64,000 nucleotides of DNA, taken from positions 289,231 through 353,230 of the forward strand of contig JBAKBP010000199.1 in assembly GCA_037953745.1 (NCBI GenBank), written 5' to 3'. How positions within the stretch are numbered: the first letter of the stretch is position 1; each line of letters begins with the position of its first letter. The stretch is from Lithodes maja. Taxonomy: Eukaryota > Arthropoda > Malacostraca > Decapoda > Lithodidae. The notes beneath the pieces were generated by a model. That model did no database searches. It worked only from the letters and a program-made list of their open reading frames with translations, and had not been told where the DNA came from. The position numbers and the translations under genes are program-made. This document shows positions 49,382-60,576 of the stretch, one piece after another.

Positions 49382-51869
49382 ATGTCGTGCATTAGCACTG
49401 ACGATGAGCGAGAGATGCCATTTGAAGGTGTGCCGTTAGTAACCAGTGAGGAGGATGCTAGAGTTTTTGTGAGTAAGCGGTACCACGTGACGGAGGAGAG
49501 GCTGACTGGGGTGGATGTTTGTGGCTTGCACCTGATAGCCAAGGTTTTGGGCATTTCCAATGTAGTAGGGATGTCCAAGGGGGAGCTGATTTCCTGGGTG
49601 TTGCATGGGCGACATGGGGTTTCGAAGGAGAGGGCGTTTGGGGGGGTTCCTCCCCAGATCCCCTCTCACTCAACTCCCACAGTGCCGTCCACTCAGTTAC
49701 CGGAGGTTAGCACTCTCCCACAGAGGGATGAGAATTGGCAGATTGGAGTGCCCTCGGGTGGTGCACATGGTGGTTCCCCAGTTTTTGCCCCCCCTCCTTC
49801 AGTAGTGGCAGCTCCCTCTTCCTTCCTGTCTCCAGATATGGTATTTAGACTTGAGCTTGCTAAGATTGAGGCTAGGAAGCAGGAGAATGAGACTAGGAGG
49901 CATGAGATTGAGGTTAGGAGGCAAGAGGATGAGACCAGGAGGCAAGAGGATGAGACCAGGAGGCATGAGGCTGAGCTTAGGTACGACTCAGAGAAATATT
50001 GTGCTAAATTAGATTTAGATAAGACTCGTGCAGAGTCGACAGGGACTCGGATGGGCCGTGAGGGCCAAGTAAGAGAACAGTCCTTAGCCCACTTAGTCAA
50101 ATTAGTGCCGGTATTTAGTGAAACTGAAGTCACAGAATTTTTTAATCGTTTTGAGAAGAAGTGTAGGGAGCATAATTGGCCTGAAGAGAAGTGGGCAGTT
50201 CTAGTCTCCTCAAGACTTACGGGTAAGGGTCTGAAGGCTTATGATGCACTGCCTTTAGAGTCTTGCATTGACTACCCAGAATTAAAGAGAGCTGTCCTAC
50301 GGGCATACGAGTTGCAACCAGAAACATATCGATTGAAGTTTCGGGGTGTTACAAAGACTAGGGAGGCGACCTTTCTTGAACATGCCCGGGACTTAAAAGA
50401 TGCACTTAAAAACTGGACACGTTCTGAGAAAGCTGAGACGGCAGAACAGTTGACTGAGCTGTTTCTGCTCGAGCAGTTTTATAAGTGTACTGGTGCAGAA
50501 ATGACTTTAACTATTAAAGAAAAGAACCCAAAAACTCTACAGGAGGCAGCTGAGATGGCTGACCTCCGGCTATCACTAATTCGTGGGTGCGGGTCTGCCC
50601 AGCGTAGTGAGGCAGGTAACAAGGGGCGTGACGCCCCACCCCCCCGAGTTAGTGATATACCTTATGCAAACAAGTACAAGAGCCATGATACCAAGACTGA
50701 CCACAAGACTAGCACCGTCCCATTTAAGAAGGGGCCGGGCCCTTCCCAGTACCAAGGGAAGCCCAAAGGGGAGTGGGAGTGTTATCATTGTCATGAAAAG
50801 GGGCACTTTGCAAGAGTCTGTCCTAGCAAACCACCTACAGCAGCTGTGTCTTTGGCCTGCAACATTGGTGTGTCTCCGAAGTCATCTGAGTTTGCCCGGG
50901 GCAGTTCGTCAGAGGCTGAGGCACAGCCAATGCAGAAGCACCTGGGAGGCTCGAACCCTGCTCAGGATGTTTTTTGCGACCATAGAGGGTGGGGTTGCGT
51001 GATGTGGGCGGGGCGCAAGCATGGAGTAGAGGTCTTGCGTGATACAGGTGCTTCCCAGACTCTGATGAAAAACTTGACTGGCTACCCTATAAACGCGGCT
51101 CGGGTGGTAGTGGTGCAGGGTATTAATGCAACTCGGTCATACCCGCTGGTGCGGTTGGAGTTGGAGGTGGATGGTGTGGCACGTGAATTGGATGTCGGGA
51201 TTGTGGAGAAACTGCCAGTGGAGGGCGTCGACCTTCTTCTCGGCAACGACTTTGCAATGCCCGCTTCTGAGGTTCTACCCTTAGTCGTTGCCGAGAGGCC
51301 GGCCGACGTGAGTAGGGAAGAGCAAGAGTGGGTCGAGCGGTGCCAGACACAACCCATGGCATGTGTTGTCACCCGAGCTCGGGCAGCTAAAGTGTCACAG
51401 CCTAGTCCTCCGTCTTCAGACCAGCGGAGGAACGATCAACAGGAGGAGGCTAAAGCAGGAGTTGGTTTTAAGAGTTTTGACTCGGCGGCCCTCCCGGGTG
51501 ATTCAGTATTGGCACCTATGTTAGAGTCTGGAGAGGCCCCAGGACCTGTCACAACTAGTGAGGAGGTAGGGCAGGAAGAGACTCCGAGGCAGCAACGTTA
51601 CACACAGAGAGAAAAAAGGGTTGCTCAGTTTGATATTGGGGGAGGACTTGGGTTGCTTCGGAAGCATCTAGACAGGTTGGTTCCCTCAGATATTTGTAAA
51701 CTGCAGTTGGAGGATCCGGAAGTTCAGAAGTGTGGTAATGGTGCTGTCGAGATCAAACACGAGGACGGGGAAGCATGTCATGTGAACCTGTTGGAGGAGT
51801 TTGTGAGGCAACCACCTGAGCAGCCTACTGTCCCTGCGTTGGTCTGCCGCGGCCAAGGTGGAGAAGGAG
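49382..51869 (+). CDS. Gypsy E Gag-protease and integrase tail
   Basis: The natural start is probably the ATG at 49382 (MSCISTDDERE), matching B. The charged Gag repeat includes two copies of the QEDETRR unit where C has one. A capsid-like region and zinc knuckle CYHCHEKGHFARVC follow. Protease shows VLRDTGASQTLMKN and LLLGNDFAMPASEV. After LDRLVPSDICKLQLEDPEV the frame skips the integrase core and resumes at ACHVNLLEEFVRQPP. At 51869 it is broken by a LINE; in the uninterrupted gypsy the frame would continue at 53419. Gag and protease look intact, so particles could in principle still be made. Confidence 0.93.
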
Positions 51870-53412
51870 TACAAAGGAGTACAAAGGAAATCAAGCAACA
51901 ACAGGTCTAGTGACCCTTCTAGGCTGCTTGTCCTCCAAAACACTGAGGATCAAGTGTCCAAACAGTGGTTTAGAGTGGGTAAGGGAACATTGGAAAGGGA
52001 ACTACTGCCCTAGAACTAATGTCCGTGGCAGGATTAGGAAGTTAGTAGGGGACAGATGGGTTAGTAACTGAGGGGGGTATACAATAAAGTTATTCATTTA
52101 CAAACGCAGTCAGTCGCGGGTTTGATGCGAGATATTTGTCTAGGCGGAGTTTAAATGAATCAACGGTGCTGCAGTCTATAACGTCTCGGGGAAGCCCATT
52201 CCACAAGTTGACAACTCGATTGAAGAAGAAATTCTTAGATTCGTGTGAGTTAAAAGATTTACCAATAATTTTGCAACCGTTTCCCCGCGTGTAATTAGAT
52301 TGGTCGATAGTGAAGTACTTACTACAGTTCATATTGTCGATGCCTTTGATGATTTTGAACACTTGAATTAAGTCGCCTCTTAATCTGCGCTGGGTTAAAG
52401 GAAATAGATTTAATTCTCTAAGACGCTCTTCGTATGGTTTGTTCTTTAGGCTAGGTATCATTTTGGTAACTCTACGTTGAACTCGTTCTAGCTTGTTTAT
52501 ATCTTTTTGGTAATAAGGGCACCAGGATTGAACGCAGTATTCCAGAAGAGGGCGGACTAAGGAATTGTAAAGGGTTAGGATAACATCTTTGGATTTATGC
52601 TCAAATGACCTGCCTATAAAGCCAATTATTTTGTTTGCCTTCTTAACAACTTCTGAACATTGTTGACTCGGTTTTAGGTTACTCGATATTGTTACTCCCA
52701 GATCGGTTTCTTTGTTTACATTCTTAAGCTGAGTGCCATTCATCGAATAGTTTGCTTTCTCATTTAGGTATCCGATATGTAGTACTTTACATTTATCCGC
52801 ATTGAAACTCATTTGCCAAATTTGGGCCCAACATGACAATTTATCTAGATTGTGTTGCATATCGTCAACTTGTTCTTTTGAGAGTACGCTATTTGCAATT
52901 TTTGTATCGTCAGCAAATTTCGAGACTGTACAGGTGAGACCCTCATCTATGTCGTTGATGTAAATTAGAAAGAGAATTGGTCCTAGTACCGATCCCTGGG
53001 GTACCCCACTACTTACATTGGTCCATTTAGATGCCTTACCGTTTATGACTACTCTTTGCTTTCTGTCGCTGAGCCAATTTTCTATCCATTTCAACACACC
53101 GTCTTGTATTCCATGCGCTTTTAGTTTTAGCAGTAATCGTTTGTGGGGAACTTTGTCAAAGGCCTTTTGAAAATCAAGGTATATAATATCTACAGCTTTA
53201 CTCTCATCGTAGAGGTTGAAGATATCGTGGAAGAAGTCTAAGAGGTTTGTTAAACAGGAACGTTTTTTACGAAAGCCGTGTTGAGTATCTTTAAGTAAGT
53301 TATTTGCCTCTAAGTGATTTACGAGTCTGTCTCTTATGACCGTTTCTAGCATTTTACATACAATTGAGGTTAAGCTAATTGGACGATAATTACTGGGTAG
53401 GGATTTGCTGGT
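51870..53412 (-). mobile_element. 5'-truncated CR1/L2-like LINE inserted in gypsy E
   Basis: A minus-strand non-LTR element of 1543 bp. It is flanked by AAGGAG on both sides (51864-51869 and 53413-53418), and the gypsy frame joins across it. The 3' end, on the left, consists of a short repeated GTACAAAGGA-type tail. The 5' end lies within the polymerase, so this is a typical incomplete copy. Confidence 0.88.
52090..53412 (-). CDS. LINE reverse transcriptase, C-terminal two thirds
   Basis: About 440 codons are open. RT blocks: SNYRPISLTSIVCKMLE, TQHGFRKKRSCLTNL, VDIIYLDFQKAFDKVPHK (first Asp), GVPQGSVLGPILFLIYINDI and KFADDTKIA (FADD active site), followed by NADKCKVLHIG, DLGVTISSNLKP, and the thumb/C-terminal blocks PLLEYCVQSWCPY, LERVQRRVTKMIP and LNLFPLTQRRLRGDLI. 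This layout is that of CR1/L2-type polymerases. Codons upstream of 53412 in the same frame are antisense gypsy and not part of the protein. The endonuclease domain is missing. Confidence 0.93.
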   Translation of the reverse strand, partial: TSKSLPSNYRPISLTSIVCKMLETVIRDRLVNHLEANNLLKDTQHGFRKKRSCLTNLLDFFHDIFNLYDESKAVDIIYLDFQKAFDKVPHKRLLLKLKAHGIQDGVLKWIENWLSDRKQRVVINGKASKWTNVSSGVPQGSVLGPILFLIYINDIDEGLTCTVSKFADDTKIANSVLSKEQVDDMQHNLDKLSCWAQIWQMSFNADKCKVLHIGYLNEKANYSMNGTQLKNVNKETDLGVTISSNLKPSQQCSEVVKKANKIIGFIGRSFEHKSKDVILTLYNSLVRPLLEYCVQSWCPYYQKDINKLERVQRRVTKMIPSLKNKPYEERLRELNLFPLTQRRLRGDLIQVFKIIKGIDNMNCSKYFTIDQSNYTRGNGCKIIGKSFNSHESKNFFFNRVVNLWNGLPRDVIDCSTVDSFKLRLDKYLASNPRLTAFVNE

Positions 53413-55502
53413 AAGGAGAGGGGGGCAGTAGGGCACAGGTGGAGGAGAGTAGGGATTGTCATGTCTCGGCGGAGCAGTGGGCGGGGGACACGAGTCTGGT
53501 GGCTGTGGAAGCGCTAGAGGACCTGCCTGAGCAGCAGTGTGCAGCACTCCAGCACCAGCTCGGTTCATACCCCACTGGTCGTGCCGAGCCCCTGAGTCTC
53601 ACAACTCGGGCGGTGCAAGATGTTCCGCGGGCAGGTCACGTGAATGTTGAAAGACCGTTAGCCTCGTTGTTTCGGTGGTTCAAGGTGGGCGACGAGGCTT
53701 TGGCATGGTTGCCAGGTCAGGGTCGACCCATGGCTGCCAAGGGTGGTGGTCAAAAGGAGGACATTGAGCAGATTGGTGAGGTTGGCTGTGGAGTGGATGT
53801 GCCCGGTCGTCACATAGCCTCCCAATGCTGCTCTAGTCTAATGCAACAGCCCTACCATAGACCGACTGTATCTGGCCATGTCTCTAAAAGCGGTGATGCT
53901 GCGCAGGCAGATGTCGTCACAAGGAATGCGGGGGTGCGCATGTACGGTATCGGCGGGGAAGCCTTAGCAATAATGAACTATGGGAGTGACTGCACAGGTG
54001 GTACTGATTGTCCCTCTCATGACCTGGCTGTTCTAGGGACGAAGGTGGAGAAGGAGGGAGACTACAGGTTAGAAGCTGCGGTCTCGGCTGGGTTGTGGGA
54101 GGGCACTAGGCATGTTGTTCGTGGAGACAGTGCAAGGCAGTTGTTTACTAGGCTATGGCAGTACTTTCGCATGTTTGTTGCTTCTCCAGGCCTGATGTAC
54201 GGGGTAGAATCCGACATGCAGGCTGGAGATAGTGCAAGGCTCAGTTTAATTCCCGACCGTATAAATCCTGCTCGACAGCCTATGGTGCAAGCAGAGCTGG
54301 ATTACGTGTGGACGAAGGGTCTGAGGGATAGGGAATGTCGTGAGTGGTCGTTGCCTGTAACTTTGCAACCGGTGTTAAGTGGCAAGATCAGTGAGTGTGT
54401 TGATTGCGAGAGTGTGTGTGCATTATCCCTGACAGACGCCTATACCTTATCAAGAGTTGACGACACCATAGACCGCCTCGGGGCTGCATCGCCTATCACG
54501 AAAGTAGATTTAGTAAAAGGTTACTGGCAAGTACCTTTGTCCGAGCGTGCTAAAGAGGTATGTGGTTTTGTTGTGGACGGGAGTACCTACCGGTGCAATG
54601 TTATGCCTGACGGACTTAAGAATGCACTAGCAACGTTTCAGAACCTGATGAATGAAATTGTAAAGGACATTCCCAATTGCACCGTATATTTGGACGATGT
54701 AACCATTTATGATGACGACTTTGAGAGCCATTGTGAGCACCTTGAGACCTTGTTCCGGAAACCTAGTGAAGCAGGTCTGGTAGTAAATTTGGCAAAGTGT
54801 GACTTCGTAAAAGCCACTGTGCAGTACCTTGGGTTTGTAGTGGGAAGGGGACAGGTGTGCCCTCCTCAGAACAAGGTACAGGCTATCAATAAATTTCCGC
54901 ACCCAACAACCAAGAAGCAGATTATGAGATTCTTGGGTATGATAGGCTACTACAGACGCTTCATAAAAGGTTACTCAACGGTGTTGGCACCTCTCACAGA
55001 TTTGTTATCTAAAGATAAGAAGGTCAAATGGGCGCCTGAGTGTGAGAAGGTGTTTAGGGAAGTAAAACACCTGTTGTGCACTCACCCGATCCTCAGGGCC
55101 CCTGACTTTAGCCTACCTTTCCAACTAGCAACGGAGGCTAGTGGTGTGGGGGCTGGTGCCGTCCTTGTGGAAAAGGACGATGATGGGCTGGAGCATCCTG
55201 TTAGTTTCTGCTCGGAGAAGTACAATTCGGCCCAGGGGAGCTGCTCTGTTGTCGAGGAGGAGCTGCTGGCGGTTGTGCTTGCGCTGGGGCATTTCGAGGT
55301 CTATGTTCCAGCCTATGGTCCGGTCGTTGTAGTTTACCCAGATCATCACCCTCTCAAGATCTTGGACCAGTTTCACAATCGGAATATGAGGCTGACCAGG
55401 TGGTCACTAAGGTTATTGGTATATAACCTGGACATACGCCATATTGCCGGTTGTGACAACGTGGTTGCAGATGGTCGTTCAAGGGTATATGATCCTGGGT
55501 AG
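53413..55502 (+). CDS. Gypsy E remodelled pol: linker duplication, RT, RNase H
   Basis: The frame continues the integrase-RT linker (EQQCAALQHQLGSYPTGRAE), then holds a second, diverged copy of integrase tail plus linker: FKVGDEALAWLPGQGRPMAAK and EQIG parallel VGQEVLILLPLVGNPLSAK and VEQIS of C, and SPGLMYGVESDMQAGDSARL parallels HPGLTTQAMHDVDVGDHLPF. RT begins degenerate (VLSGKISECVDCESVCALSL in place of the FCIDFRRLN block) but from KVDLVKGYWQVPLS on is standard, with VYLDDVTIYDDD. RNase H has ATEASGVGAG and VVYPDHHPL where relatives have ATDASG and YTDHHPL, so catalytic residues are altered. The whole 687 codons are open. Confidence 0.9.
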
Positions 55503-55993
55503 ATTGACACACGGGTAGCCTCCTGCTTTAGTTTGAATAGTATTTTGCGCTTGGTGCTTGTTGGCTCGCGGTTGTAGCCCAGCGTATTGGGTCGTAAAGC
55601 AGGAGTTGAGCGTTTGGTATAGAAGAAAATAGGCTGCCCTTATAGTGCAGCCGGGAAAAACATTTTAAAATATAAAAATCATAAAAAAAAACTCTTTCTT
55701 TTGATATAGATAATTGTATAAGTTTGTCAAAGCCTATAGAGTTTGAGTAGTCCACGAACTATCAAACGGCTGAGCTGCTGTAAGCTCGCTCTGGGAGCAT
55801 GATATTGTGTCTTTTTGCTATTGTTGGGAGGAGTTATAAAATGTGATTTTTTTTTTTTAATAATAAGATGTGTTTTGGTGATAAACTCAGCTTTGTTTTA
55901 GTGCCATGCGGTCGCTGGGTGTGAGGGGCTTGATGGGGTTCTGTGTTTGTCAGATTTTAGCTCAGGGTTGAGCAAGTAAAATCTTGGGGGAGG
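55503..55993 (+). other. Gypsy E 3' untranslated region
   Basis: It contains the hairpin at 55632-55652, an A/T-run near 55850 and the polypurine tract GGGGGAGG at 55986-55993. The stretch 55510-55620 is shared with B. Confidence 0.8.
55632..55652 (+). promoter_or_regulatory. Post-pol hairpin, gypsy E
   Basis: GGCTGC and GCAGCC pair around a 9-nt loop. Confidence 0.55.
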
Positions 55994-56432
55994 TGTGACG
56001 CATGTCCAGTGTGAGCATGCTGTACAGAACGCCTAGTCATGCCCCACTCTCGCTAGGATCGTCAGGGCAGGAACTTTGGCTGTAGTCTATGTAGAGTTTC
56101 CTAACTTAGTTCATGTGAGCCGTTGTACTATAAGTATTATGAATATGTATTTAGTTTTCATCTGAGTCAACGAGTTCTATTTTATATCATTAGTTATAAG
56201 TATTGTGTGTAAAACTTATTTGTAATGATGAGAGGAGAGAGAGAAATTACGTAATGGGGGTCAGTGGGTGCGCCATGCGGGAGGTGGGCCTAACTCACTA
56301 GCACTCCCCCCCCTCCCCCCTTCCCTCAGTGCTGGGAAAGCCTTTGTCTATCCCAGAGGAGAGAGAGAAATTACGTAATGATTGTCAGTGGCGGTCCTTA
56401 GTAGTTCACGTTGGGCTCACTAGAGGGCCGGG

Positions 56433-56439
56433 TATAAAA
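56433..56439 (+). promoter_or_regulatory. TATA box of gypsy E 3' LTR
   Basis: TATAAAA in the same context as in the 5' LTR. Confidence 0.6.
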
Positions 56440-56991
56440 AGGGAAGTCTAGCCATTTTTTCTTCAGAACTCATTAGGCAGAGCGACTTCTCATTTCCCTT
56501 GCTAACTATATATATTCTTCTGACTGATGTGAACTTTCTCTACTACCTTACATTCTTATCTCCTCTTTTCCCTACCCTTTTTAACTTCCATGGTCCCGTT
56601 GGTGCAGAGCTAGTCAGCCAACGTATTATCGCTGGAGTTCTCATGAGATACATGCCTATTAGATAGCCTATTTTGGAAGGGTTAACTTAGAATAGGATTG
56701 ATTTATGTTTGTTGCACTCGTATATGCATTTCCCTGTGGGTTATTATTACTATTCCTGTTTTCTGCTAGTCTAGGTAATGCTAGACTGGGATAAGGCTAC
56801 TGGTGTTGTGATTTCCGATGTGTACTAGATTTTGTTGAACCTGTACAATCGCAACGGAGACGTGGGAAGCCTAGGTGGTCTTTCTGACTGTGTACCTTGT
56901 GAGTTTAGCACTGTGTTGCGAGTGAGGGCTTTTGCCTCTGCCACCCAACACTGTGCTAACTCGTTTGCTTTGACTTTGAGAGGATCGCCAG

Positions 56992-57024
56992 GAGAGAACC
57001 AGATACTAGCGATCTGGATCTCTC
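56992..57024 (+). promoter_or_regulatory. LTR stem-loop, gypsy E 3' LTR
   Basis: Identical to the stem-loop at 48306-48338. Confidence 0.65.
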
Positions 57025-57854
57025 AAGAGAGCATCCCGTCAATTAACGTAATTTGGCCGCACAGCCTTAAGGACTTCGCTAGGCTACGAGCCGCTTGCTC
57101 AGCCATTGTTTCCTAGCCTACTACATCCCAGCTAGACTTTGCTCGATTAGTAGATACAGAATAGTATTGAAGCTTTCCTCATGTATGATATTGTTTATGC
57201 ACTATTGATTTCATGTGTTGCACGCTTGGCTACTTTAGTGATTAGTGGCCCACGAGCATAATCCGAGTAGGCTATTGCTGTCGCATTTGCGGAGTGCTTC
57301 TTTTTAATGTTTGCCATTTACTATTGCATATTCTTTTTAATTATTCTTATGCCAATTTAAACCTTTAATAGTATTTAATTGCCAGTGTTTTGCTTATTGA
57401 ATTGCTGTTCAAAATCCGATACGTACTTCTTACGAGCATCCGAGAAGCATCTAACTTTTTCAGAAGATTCCTTGCTCGATGCTTAAGGACTATTAATTAA
57501 CGTAACGTAATAGTGCCGATCCGAAGTAGAGGGTGGAGGACTTCTTAAGTTCTTAGTCAAGGGTGGATTACTTCGGCTTCGGCCAACACTATTCTTTGGT
57601 GTTGTTGTTTCTTACTTCTTTGTTTGATTGTTGACCAGACTAGATAATTCCTGTCTCTTTATTAGTCTGTTGTTGAACACTAGTACCGAGTTCTTGTATA
57701 CCCCGTTATAGCAGATCGAACTCTGGAGGGTATTGGTGTTTTTTGTTCGGCTGGCAGTACTCAGGGTTTGGGATCGTGTGTTTCCGTTGTGGCAGCGAGC
57801 CGTACTCGAGTCCTAATTGAGAGCCCTTGTGTACCCGAGTGCCAGGTCGTAACA

Positions 57855-58349
57855 TATCTTATTAGCATAATTATTATAGCGTATTATAAAAATTATGCTT
57901 TTTTGTTCGATCCAGTATTTTTCAATTCAAATATTCGTATGACTAATATTTAGACGCTAATGATGCAGTGTTGTGGCGATATTATGCCTTATTGGAATTA
58001 TATCATTAACAAGGGACTGGTGTTCCCGAAAAGGGGCTCCATTCCTGACGTTCTTCTTGACATACAGTGTGCTGGCTTAATAATCCAGAAGGGTTGATAG
58101 CCTCTGAAGTGCTATTTTAACTAATATCAATAATAGGGGAAGGACAGCCCTCCACCTTTTACTCTTCTACTTTGTTCTTTCCCTCTTCCTTTCCTTCTCT
58201 CTAATTCAGTGTGGCCTCTCACCTCCCCAACCTCTCTATCCCCACTCAACTTTAACCATAACTTTATTGGGATAATATATTTAATCAAATTCATATTTGC
58301 TTACAGTATATGTAATAAAATTAATGATTTAATAAAGTGGAAGCCATAA
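57855..58349. other. Unassigned DNA right of gypsy E
   Basis: Starts with the TATC target duplication. AT-rich, with a pyrimidine-rich stretch near 58150-58210. No gene recognised. Confidence 0.5.
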
Positions 58350-59471
58350 ACTTTTTCTATTGCACTAGACATATCGAAAGCCTTCGATAGAGTCTGGCAT
58401 AAATCTTTAATTTCTAAACTACCCTCCTTCGGTTTCTATCCCTCCATCTGTGCCTTTGTCTCTAATTTCCTTTCCGGCCGTTCCATAGCCGCGGTTGTGG
58501 ACGGCCATTGTTCACTTCCTCACCCTATAAACTCCGGTGTTCCTCAGGGCTCTGTCCTATCTCCTATTCTCTTTCTAATTTTTATAAATGATCTCCTTAA
58601 CTGTACCTTAATTCCCATCCATTCATACGCAGATGACTCAACCTTACACTACTCCATTAGTTTTTCAGAACGCCCCAGCCAGCAATCCCTCAACGACAAA
58701 CGTAATGAAGCCATAGAACTCTTAAATTCTGATCTAAATACTATTTCCAATTGGGGCAGAGAAAACCTTGTTAACTTTAATGCTTCCAAAACCCAATTTC
58801 TCCATCTATCGACCCGTCAGGATCTCCCAGCGGACTATCCCTTACTCTTCAACAATACAAAAATCAACCCTTCATCTTCTCTCAATATTCTTGGTGTCTC
58901 TTTTTCTTCTGCTCTCATTTGGAAGGACCATATTACCAGTCTTGCTAAGGCAGCCTCCCAGAAGCTGGGTGTGCTCAAACGCCTTAGGGGGTTCTTTTCC
59001 CCTGCACAGCTTCTTGCTCTGTACAGGGGCATAGTGCGCCCTTGTATTGAGTATTGTTCACATCTGTGGGGAGGTTCCTCTCACACCGCTCTCCTAGACA
59101 AAGTTGAAAGGAAGGCCTTTCGTATCATTAACTACCGTCCACTCACCAACTCTCTGCAATCTCTCTCTCCCCGCTGCAATGTTGCATCTCTCTCGCTATT
59201 CTATTGCTACTATAATAATCAGTGTTCCTCAGAGCTATCCCAGTGCATACTACCTCCTTTACGTAGGGCACGTGGTACCCGTCTTGCAACTCAATCCCAC
59301 CCCTACTCTGTGCAACTCTCCAACCCAAGAGTGAAACGTTACTCTCAAACTTTCTTCTACTCAACAGCTGAGCTCTGGAACTCTCTCCCAGAATCAGTCT
59401 TTCCCTCTTCCTATGACTTAAATTGCTTCAAACTCCGTGTGTCCAGGCATTTTGGCTCGAACGTCCCTTGA
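58350..59471 (+). CDS. LINE reverse transcriptase, C-terminal part
   Basis: The frame follows a TAA at 58347 and stays open to the TGA ending at 59471. It begins at the first catalytic block (IALDISKAFDRVWHKSLISK), then INSGVPQGSVLSPILFLIFIND and HSYADDSTLHYS (YADD active site). The thumb and C-terminal region have NILGVSFSSALIWKDHI, LYRGIVRPCIEYCSHLWGG and LLDKVERKAFRIIN, then a domain ending FKLRVSRHFGSNVP. Layout and motifs fit the Jockey/CR1 superfamily; the sequence is a different lineage from the LINE at 51870-53412. Endonuclease and RT fingers are missing because of truncation. Confidence 0.92.
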   Translation, partial: TFSIALDISKAFDRVWHKSLISKLPSFGFYPSICAFVSNFLSGRSIAAVVDGHCSLPHPINSGVPQGSVLSPILFLIFINDLLNCTLIPIHSYADDSTLHYSISFSERPSQQSLNDKRNEAIELLNSDLNTISNWGRENLVNFNASKTQFLHLSTRQDLPADYPLLFNNTKINPSSSLNILGVSFSSALIWKDHITSLAKAASQKLGVLKRLRGFFSPAQLLALYRGIVRPCIEYCSHLWGGSSHTALLDKVERKAFRIINYRPLTNSLQSLSPRCNVASLSLFYCYYNNQCSSELSQCILPPLRRARGTRLATQSHPYSVQLSNPRVKRYSQTFFYSTAELWNSLPESVFPSSYDLNCFKLRVSRHFGSNVP

Positions 59472-59571
59472 TGTTGGCCCTGTCACTCTTTCAACTATGG
59501 GGGAGGCACTCGCTATAGGCAGTTATGCCTTTTGCCTCCCTCAATCACATAGAAAAAAAAAAAAAATAAAT
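58350..59571 (+). mobile_element. 5'-truncated LINE with A-rich tail
   Basis: The element begins within the reverse transcriptase coding region and ends in an A-rich tail with AAATAAAT words at 59552-59571. Its 3' end is shared with 4276-4490. I could not find a clear target duplication. Confidence 0.85.
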
Positions 59572-60005
59572 AAAACAGATATATAAACAATGAAAGGAGT
59601 ATGTAGTGTACACTGTACAGTATACCACGTTCCTACGTGTAAAACAGGTATCACACGAGAGCTTTGATAGTCAACATTCGATGATCAACATTTTTCTGGC
59701 AATATTCCCGGAATATTTTGCACTGGTATCGGAAACTAGACAGATTATAAATGGATTGATGTGACATAAATATTTTAAATGTTGACCTAATAAGTTGCCA
59801 GACCAGTGTTGAGGATAAATGTTAAGAGAAAAAGCGCTCGTGTGATACTGGCTTAAGTTGGAGACAGACAGACAGTTAGACAGACAGACAGACTGAGATG
59901 GAATGGAATATAAATAGTATATTCAGTCACAATAATATAATAGTATTAGCTATTGATGCTGTAGATCAATGGTTGTGCATTGTTGAGAGTTATCTATCTT
60001 GAAAG
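59572..60005. other. Unassigned AT-rich DNA
   Basis: No gene seen. A short (AGAC)n run lies at about 59865-59891. Confidence 0.5.
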
Positions 60006-60346
60006 ACGAGAGAGAGAGAGAGAGAGAGTATGAGAGTGAGTATGAGTGTGAGAATGAGTTGTTGGTAAAAGATGTAAACAAGCAAATGTTAGAGAAATAA
60101 TTATAATTCGTACTAGAACCACTGGCTGTACCCGATTATATTCTGCATTCAGTGCAGATACAGCATAGAGAGAGAGAGTGAGTAAGAGGTTGTGAGAGAG
60201 TTAGTTGTGGGTGAAACATTTAAACAAGCAAAAGGATATTGAAAGAAAAAAAAACATACGCACTACAACCAATGCGTGCATTATATATTGTACCCGATTC
60301 TATTGTGTTTTCCTGACCAAATACGAGAGAGAGAGAGAGAGTGTGC

Positions 60347-60384
<38 letters not shown>

Positions 60385-60540
60385 TTAAAGAGTTAGAGTG
60401 AGTAAGTTTTGGGGGGTAACAAACTTAAACAGACAAAGGTTAGAGAAAACATATACGTTCCACAACCAACGTCTGCGATAACATGGTGTACCAGTTTCCA
60501 TTTTGTATTCAGCGCATATACAGGGGGGGGGGGGGGGAGT
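60006..60540. repeat. Three diverged tandem units headed by dinucleotide runs
   Basis: Units start near 60006, 60164 and 60326, each opening with a GA run and then GAGTGAGTA-like, AAACAAGCAAA-like, GTTAGAGAAA-like and ACTACAACCAA-like words in the same order, ending around GTACCCGATT. The third unit also has a (GT)n run (60347-60378) and is followed by a G run (60522-60538). Confidence 0.7.
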
Positions 60541-60576
60541 TAGTATGCAGCTGACCAGACACGGACAGTTAGTAAA

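Larger units (their letters stand above)
47307..57854 (+). mobile_element. Gypsy E: full-length, non-autonomous Gmr1-like element
   Basis: LTRs at 47307-49168 and 55994-57854 bound a 10.5-kb plus-strand element, flanked by the 4-bp duplication TATC (47303-47306 and 57855-57858). The LTRs differ at few positions. The internal part has leader, Gag, protease, a remodelled pol and 3' UTR, plus a 1.5-kb LINE insertion. Integrase core is absent, so movement would need proteins from another element. Confidence 0.95.
55994..57854 (+). repeat. Gypsy E 3' LTR
   Basis: 1861 bp, the partner of 47307-49168. Confidence 0.95.

Noticed and set aside
53412..53568. N-terminal 50 codons of the minus-strand LINE ORF
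   Set aside because: They are the antisense of gypsy E sequence beyond the LINE boundary at 53412; the same peptide appears antisense in gypsy B near 28099.
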